DNA of 64,000 nt from Lingula anatina. Taxonomy: Eukaryota; Brachiopoda; Lingulata; Lingulida; Lingulidae. The stretch lies in the NCBI RefSeq assembly GCF_001039355.2, contig NW_019775536.1, forward strand, positions 509,543-573,542, read 5' to 3'. The notes under the pieces are model-generated. The model was not told where the DNA came from, did no database searches, and was given only the letters and a program-made list of their open reading frames with translations. Each line of letters begins with the position of its first letter. Position 1 is the first letter of the stretch. Of the stretch, positions 57,101 to 64,000 are shown piece by piece. Position numbers and translations under genes: made by a program.

Positions 57101-58194
57101 ATTTTACTAGATCAAACGTGAATATTGAATGATAAGTGATAGTATTGCGCAACAGATGAAGATCAGTATGATAATTTAACTAAAAAATAAGCCAAGAGGA
57201 AGATGATCCTGATTGCATCCTGATTGTATTCTGATTGTATTCTGATTGTATTCTGGATAGTGACTTGTCACCTTTATATGTATATATAAATTAATATGGT
57301 CGACGAATAAATAAATATGATCAAAAAAGTAATCCGAAAGACGGATTACAAAATACATTGTCTCGATCTTCATTGTACCTGCGCTGTAAACTTTATTCCG
57401 TACGAGTGTTTTGCGTGTCTTGCTTGAGGACGGAGGAAATAACATGTAGTCATGACTCGGCCATTAACTGCCAACTTCACATAATTATTCAAGCAGTCGT
57501 AACCGAATGCATGATTTCAACAACTGCGATTGTTTCACAAAGAGATGCCAAAGAAGTGACATGAGCACTAAAATATTAAAAAATCGGCATAATACAAACT
57601 TATATTTTACATCTTTGGCAGGGCCAAATACATGTCCTGTAAGTTATACCATAGGAGGCCGTTTATTCAAGTAGCACTGTAATACATGCTGAACCTAAAG
57701 CACTTTCATTCAGTCGCTCTTTTCTCTCTCACGACCACGAAGATCACTCTCGGTTCCATAACAAAGATGTCAGTTTTCTCTAATTGCTTCAACAATCGCC
57801 GGCAATGACGCGGAATCGCAAATCTTCTCGTTGATTTACGGACTAATCGGGCGAATTATTTTACGACAAGATACAAGATGGCACTACTACTATCGCGGCT
57901 TCGCCACCATTCTCAAGGTTGTGGGAAGAACAGGGGTGACATTATAACGTACAATCCAAGTTTTTTATATATATACTTTTTGATGTATAAAGGAGGGGTG
58001 ACGTTGCGTAAAAGGGCGGGTGGAGTCCTCTCAGAAAGTCAGAGGTGGAGACAGCATTTTTACTGATAATGCAGGGTTTTACGAAGAAGGGGGGGGGGTG
58101 CGTGGGGGGGGGGAGTTTGTGTCTTCACAGTGCACACACACTCGCACACACACACTGAAGACAAATTTGCATAAGCAGACAAACAATGTTTTTT

Positions 58195-58199
<5 letters not shown>

Positions 58200-58227
<28 letters not shown>

Positions 58228-58236
58228 CAGGGCTCC

Positions 58237-58282
<46 letters not shown>

Positions 58283-58285
58283 ATT
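58200..58285. repeat. A run plus (ATT)n microsatellite
   Basis: About 28 A followed, after a short spacer, by about 16 ATT units. Confidence 0.95.
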
Positions 58286-58509
58286 ATTTGGCAACCTAAG
58301 GAGGAAGCAACCTCTATTCCTTCTACCACCTCTTGTCCTTGCCTCAGCTTGACGTCTAAGTCGTGAGAAATCGAGAGAAAAAAATCATGTTCTGTCTCAT
58401 TGTCAAGTGCCACCTGGAATTTCCAGAACATACTAATTATATCATCGTACTGAAATCCATCAAGTCCCCGAGGCAGGCTCGAGATTAAGAGAGTTATTTT
58501 ATTGCTCAT
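58286..58509 (-). other. Unassigned 74-codon open frame
   Basis: On the minus strand it reads MSNKITLLISSLPRGLDGFQ, then DDIISMFWKFQVALDNETEH, then VKLRQGQEVVEGIEVASS before running into the ATT repeat. The composition is protein-like, but there is no recognised domain and no clear partner exon. It could be an exon of an unseen gene or a transposon relic. Confidence 0.2.
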
Positions 58510-59546
58510 TTGATTGACTAAAAGTGCTGTGTTTCAAGACGCCCTGTGCTATTTTTGTGAATTTTACGATGTTTTTTTTTTTTTTTAAGATTTACGATTA
58601 TTGCATGCCGTGTTTATGTTTTTTCTTTAACTTTCTGACTTGAAGATTTTTGTATCTCTTGTTTTTACGGATACTATTTTTGACTTGTAGTTGAGGCTAC
58701 ACAATGAAGATACATAAGCGATATATTTGCCCTAAACTTGAGATTTAGATCTTGAAAGTGCCACTGGCCATGCATACGGACATGAGCGTTGGTAAGTGCG
58801 TGCGAGCACGCGCGTGTGTTTGCAGATGTGTATCAGAGCATCATATAGGAAAGAAAGCGGCTGAAATAAACGTTTCAAACCAGCATTTTCAGCAGACAGT
58901 CATTGAAATTATTCTGAAGCTTAGCTGGGTTGTTCTTCTTTTTTTGTTTTGTTCTTTGCTTGTTCTTTTTTTTTTTTTTTTCATTAAGACGATTCTATGT
59001 CATATCACGCCAAACAATGAAGAAATGAAAGGCGTAAACAAGATTACATTAAAAACATACTTCATCCTTCCAAAGCAATTTCCTTGATTCAGTTTTTCTT
59101 AAATCAGCCGAGTTGAGTGCCAGAGAGTCCCGACGATTTCTTAATTAGACGAATGTAGAATTCATTAATATGCTCTTTATTTCCATTTGCTTCAAATGGA
59201 TAGCGAGACCTCGTTGCCCTTGCACCGTGCTACGACAGAGACAAAAATGATCTAATGAAATCAATCGTGTTGCATTAGAAGTAGAATCCATGGAGTGATA
59301 CTGATAATTGAACAGAATGCGTAGAAGCGGCCGCGTCGTAGCGTGTGCGTGTTGTACAGACAATTAATTGACGAGTGCGCGGGAAATTACGCTAATGCCT
59401 TTTTTTAAATTAGATGCGGGTTTTGAACATAGCGCAGATGTTTGAGTCACTAAAGCTGTTCTTGATTAGTTATTTTAGAATGTATGTTGTTTTAGGGTGC
59501 GTGAGTACTGTACATTTCCACGCGAATCTCTCTCTTTCTCTTCCTC

Positions 59547-59605
<59 letters not shown>
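59547..59605. repeat. (CT)n microsatellite
   Basis: About 29 CT units. Confidence 0.95.
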
Positions 59606-59611
<6 letters not shown>

Positions 59612-61362
59612 CATTATTTAAGCATGTTTCACTACACATACGCATATACACAAACACGCACCCATACTTTCACACCCACACGCACACATACATTGTCATT
59701 AACGACAAACCCATGTAATCTTGGAGGCATTTTCAGTATCTTTTTTACTCATATTTGTGGGGAATGGGAAAAAACGCCGTAAATGCGATCGTAGTGCGTG
59801 TGCTATCAACCGCAGCTTGCCTACCTACTTGGATTTGACACTGTGATTAACAAGCTGCCTCTCTGGACGCGATACAAACCATTAAAACCTACTCTGGGTA
59901 TGACAAAGATGGATGACATTAGTGGAAGGCGTAGTGGGAGAGAGCAAGAGGTTTTTACTACGTCACGGTTCTTGGTTCTAGCCGTATTAATATTGAGCAA
60001 GGTTCTGCTTTTACTTTCGTTTTGTCTCCCTTTTTTTTCTTTTTTAATTCAGTTAATTTCATTGTGTTACATTTCACACACATCTTCTAAATTCTGTTTG
60101 GTGGTTCTAACCTGTGAACATAGCTTGGTTTTTTTTCACTGTTAATGTTGAACATGTTAGAGGTTTTCATATAAACAGCTCCTTTTTGTCGATAGCAATT
60201 TGACATATTCTTTTTTTATATTATATCTTTTCACATTGTTATTGTCAAAAAGTAAGACAGAACATTTTTTCTGATAATTTCTCATATTTGTGAGCGCGAT
60301 GTGTTATATCCTGTCATTTCGATTGCACATTACTTGGTGCGATCTACGTTAATATTGAACTCACTGAGAGGTGTACGGTTTTGCTTTGACATTCACGTTT
60401 TTGCTTCTTTTTTTTCTCATCAATTTCATTATTTTTGTTTCCGCAACATTGGACATATCTTTCAACTTTATATTTTAATTAAATATGTTGTGTATTTTTG
60501 TAGTTGTGATACCACTATCAGCATTGTTTAATATATATATATCCATTAATGAACTAACCGCCTACATGAGAAACTACATTTCATTTTGCATGGAATCTAT
60601 TCACCTTAAAGTCCACAGCGTAATAATTCCAAATCTTCAAAAAATTCGAGATAAAAAAGGAAATAAGTTGTGGCACCAAAATCTCATTAACGACCACCCA
60701 AACGTACTACACATTGGGGGTAGATGTCAGCTTCTTCGATATGTTCAGTGATCCAACCAGAATAGTTGTAAACACTAAACAAAACAATGTCAGAAGAAAA
60801 ATTAGAACACAAAAATAACGTATTCAAAATATTAGTTTGCCTGGAATCACAGCGTTCTCTGTTTGCAGAATTTTGAGAGGAATCACTGAGGAAAATAAAT
60901 GAATTTTTCTACACATACAGTAGAATGTGTATTTTGGAAAATAAACAATGCATGTACATACATCTTGAAGAAACAGTTTTTGAACATAGCACAATTGATT
61001 TATAGTATATTTTTTACCAGGGTCATATCACTAATAGTACATTTGAGCTGTCCAACCGCCGCAGTCTTTCTTTCAGGAACAGTACTTCATTGCAGTTGGC
61101 ATTAGTTGTAAAAAAAAAGACTCCCAGTTGTTGACAGATCATAATAATTTTCTGTGATATAACCTAAGTGTATAATTCAGATTTACAAATCAAATGTACT
61201 CTGTGTTTCAGTGATATGATCCAGAGAAAAAAGATATACATCTAATTAGATGCCCAATGATTCCCTAATGAACCTACATCATAGAGTTGATTTGAAGATT
61301 GTACATGTATTTTCTGCTGAAGATTACACGATAGGCTACATCATAAACACAATAAAAGATTT

Positions 61363-61385
61363 AATAATAATAATAATAATAATAA
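61363..61385. repeat. (AAT)n microsatellite
   Basis: Seven to eight AAT units, 90 bp before the pentanucleotide array. Confidence 0.9.
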
Positions 61386-61470
61386 TGTTCATGGTTCCAG
61401 AGTATTGTATTTCCTGATGTTTTAGTGATAGTAATCACGTACTACTGACAAAGGGTAGAACAGTTGAGAT

Positions 61471-61561
61471 TTATAATATAATATAATATAATATAATATA
61501 ATATAATATAATATAATATAATATAATATAATATAATATAATATAATATAATATAATATAA
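61471..61561. repeat. (TATAA)n pentanucleotide array, 18 units
   Basis: A perfect run of about 90 bp with no substitution seen, which suggests recent expansion. Confidence 0.95.
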
Positions 61562-63414
61562 CATGAAGCCATAATTTATATGTATTTGTATTACCCGTAG
61601 TACAGAGAACCTACAGCAGTACCAATCATATCACTCAGGGCTCTATAGATTACTATGATTATAATTATAATAATCATTACTATATAATCATTATTTTTCG
61701 TTTTAGGAGTTTTCGTGTTGGATGCATACTGCTTTCCCCATTAAGATTCTCATTACTGTCATTATCAACAACGACATGACAATCAGCAGAAAACGTCATC
61801 TTTTCTCGAGCCATGCTGCTACGCTCCATCAACGATCTCTTCAGCAGCCAATCGACCTGGACAGCCGATACCAATCAGAAGGAAGGCCTTCGGCGCTTCA
61901 TATCCGCAAATGTATTGTCATTTTCCTTGTTAGAGGATAATAATATCCCTTTGCTCTTTTGTAAGCTACAAGGTACTGATTATGAGGGGGACAATACCCC
62001 GAAATGAGATTCCGGCTCGTCTGCCGTGAGAAAGGATTATCGGCTATCCCGAGGGAGATGGTGCTATCCCAAGGGATACTGAGATGTCCTTTGAAAGCTT
62101 ACACCCTGGAATATTTGAGTATGTTGCTGCCAAATGTAGGCAATCTATTCTAAATATTTAATTATAAGTATCTCATCACCCCTCCCCTTCCCCGTTTCAG
62201 CGCAGTAATCCGGATCTCGTTGCAAATAAAGACACGAACGATAGCCATGTGATTCTTCTCTACGCAAATGTCTGAAATATTGATGAACAAAAAAATACAA
62301 CAGAAAAAAATTTCAATTTCAATTTTACATAATGATTTTGATACAACAAAAAGGTTAAAATGTGCTTGATGTGGTTTTATGAATTTTTCATGTCAAAGAT
62401 ATGAAGCGTATGTAAATTTCATGTTATACAGATACTGGGTATTCGGCGTGTGGAATTTAAAAAGGCAAATTAATAAAAGACAATTGAAAAAAGCAATGCG
62501 TTTTCTACCCAAAGTTTTTGTTATATTTATACATACAATATTCGTAAAATTGAAGATACAGATTTGAAATTAAGTTAAACTTATGTCGCACAAAAAACCC
62601 TATGCGTTTAAATCTTGGTGGTTCAAATAAAACACTCAACTAAGCTATACATTTTAAAACATCAATGTTGCCAACATGATTTTTAATTTTTCTAAGCAAT
62701 ATCCTAAAAGCCTTCCCTTCTAAAAGCACTTCATAACATTTTAATGTCTCAACATAATTTCCTTGTTTTCGATCTGCCCTTCAATCAACTGTTCAAAGCA
62801 AAAGCAACAAGCATATTATATCTACTACATTTCACACGCATTTTAATGTCAAACAAATTAAAACGTAATGTTGAGCAGTCAAATCAACCAACTGGAAACG
62901 AGGAAACAATCGCATCAACCCCTTGAATTTCTAAGGCGCGCGCTCTCGAGGGTGCGCAGGCGCCCGGGTATCGTCTGCCGATGTAACTCTTAATATCGCT
63001 GTATCGCTTCCCGATCACGCTTAAGCGAATAAATTGAACGAACTCAGTGACTGCAGTGGATTAATACTCATTTGTGGCACAAATAGCTCCATTCATTTTT
63101 AATGAATTAATTTTTCTGCACATATTTGAAGTGCGCAGACGATAAGCAGCAAATGGGTCCGTCGCGAAGCTTTTGGGACTCGCTAACAGGATACAATCAG
63201 GTCGCTCGCTAGTGTCGCTTGAATGGACGTGTGTTTCCAGGGATTTCATTGAAATTGACACTTTCAATAACGTAATCACGTTTCACAGAGTTTACGCGAA
63301 CAATGCCATTATCAGTGATCGCGCCGTGTACGGATGGTTCACACGTGTGCGGTCATGATTGCTTTATTATTTGGGTACCAAGAGAATTCATTTGAAGAGA
63401 GATGATTACTTTAC

Positions 63415-63415
63415 T

Positions 63416-63458
<43 letters not shown>

Positions 63459-63460
63459 AT
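63415..63460. repeat. (GA)n microsatellite
   Basis: GA units with one gg interruption. Confidence 0.95.
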
Positions 63461-63737
63461 GAGAGAGATCCTTTGCAATGGCGAAATTTTGAAATAAGCA
63501 TTCATGTTTTGATATTAATTCCCAAATTAGTAATTTCCAAGTAACTCTGCGCGTCCTTGCAAACATTGGCGGCACATACGTTTCAATTTAACGTGTACCC
63601 ATACAAAACTTAACACAATTCGCGAAAAAAATGGAAAGAAAAAAATGTATGAATTAATACAATGTATAATGACATTGACAAAGTCTGGAAATCTTTTTAA
63701 GGAAAATGATTTGACTTTAAAAACTCTCAAATAAAAA

Positions 63738-63739
63738 AA

Positions 63740-63771
<32 letters not shown>
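63738..63771. repeat. (ATT)n microsatellite
   Basis: About eleven ATT units followed by a CT-rich stretch. Confidence 0.95.
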
Positions 63772-63772
<1 letters not shown>

Positions 63773-64000
63773 AGTGACTGCTGCTCTCTCTCTTTCTCTC
63801 TCTTTCTCTTTCTCTCCTTGTATGTGGGTGACATACAAAAGCGTAACCGAAGTTCTCCACAGCAGATCTTTTCCCCGCCCCCCCCCCGCACCCCCGCACC
63901 CCCCGCTGGGCACACTGCTTTCTGACCAACCGGGGGAGTGTTTGTATCGACCTTTCTTCGATTTAGGTCTAAATGAAACATAGAACTAGATATGTCATTG

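Larger units (their letters stand above)
57101..63984. other. Gene-poor region with possible regulatory blocks
   Basis: Microsatellites separate blocks of complex sequence (57380-57890, 59080-59420, 62930-63360) that are richer in CpG and TAAT cores than their surroundings. They look more like conserved non-coding DNA than genes, but this cannot be tested from one sequence. Confidence 0.4.

Noticed and set aside
60301-60751. Overlapping open frames rich in Phe and Ile
   Set aside because: Hydrophobic runs come from T-rich sequence; no membrane-protein pattern with loops or conserved residues.

Overview
The window is animal nuclear DNA: AT-rich, with long introns, GT-AG splice sites, many microsatellites, minisatellites and small inverted-repeat elements, and decayed LINE fragments. 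The protein genes look like those of a marine invertebrate, probably a lophotrochozoan such as a mollusc. That placement is an inference from the genes, because no species marker is present.

Three protein genes can be supported. (1) Bases 1-11041, plus strand: the 3' two thirds of a glutathione reductase gene (GSR); its first exons lie upstream of the window. (2) Bases 17269-37258, minus strand, convergent with GSR: a poly(ADP-ribose) glycohydrolase (PARG) gene of 12 coding exons. All exon phases agree and give a 1420-residue model. Its catalytic macrodomain is interrupted by about 900 extra residues, rich in amphipathic helices of the type that bind PKA regulatory subunits and in RRxS-type PKA sites. 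This PARG/A-kinase-anchor architecture is the most interesting item in the window. (3) Bases 39841-41758, minus strand: a two-exon class A GPCR of about 431 residues, probably a neuropeptide receptor.

The window holds three direct duplications, each with a single 'n' at its junction (8375, 27283, 48858). They duplicate one GSR exon, four PARG catalytic exons and an intergenic segment. The copies differ like alleles (mostly silent changes in exons, indels in introns), so the simplest reading is two haplotypes joined end to end by the assembler. The intergenic pair is informative: one copy carries three inverted-repeat elements that the other lacks, which exposes empty sites and target duplications.

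From about 42 kb to the end I find no convincing gene. That part holds the third duplication, microsatellites, and a few CpG-containing, more complex blocks that might be regulatory. GSR and PARG are unrelated in pathway as far as the sequence shows (glutathione redox and ADP-ribose turnover); nothing suggests that the three genes work as a unit.
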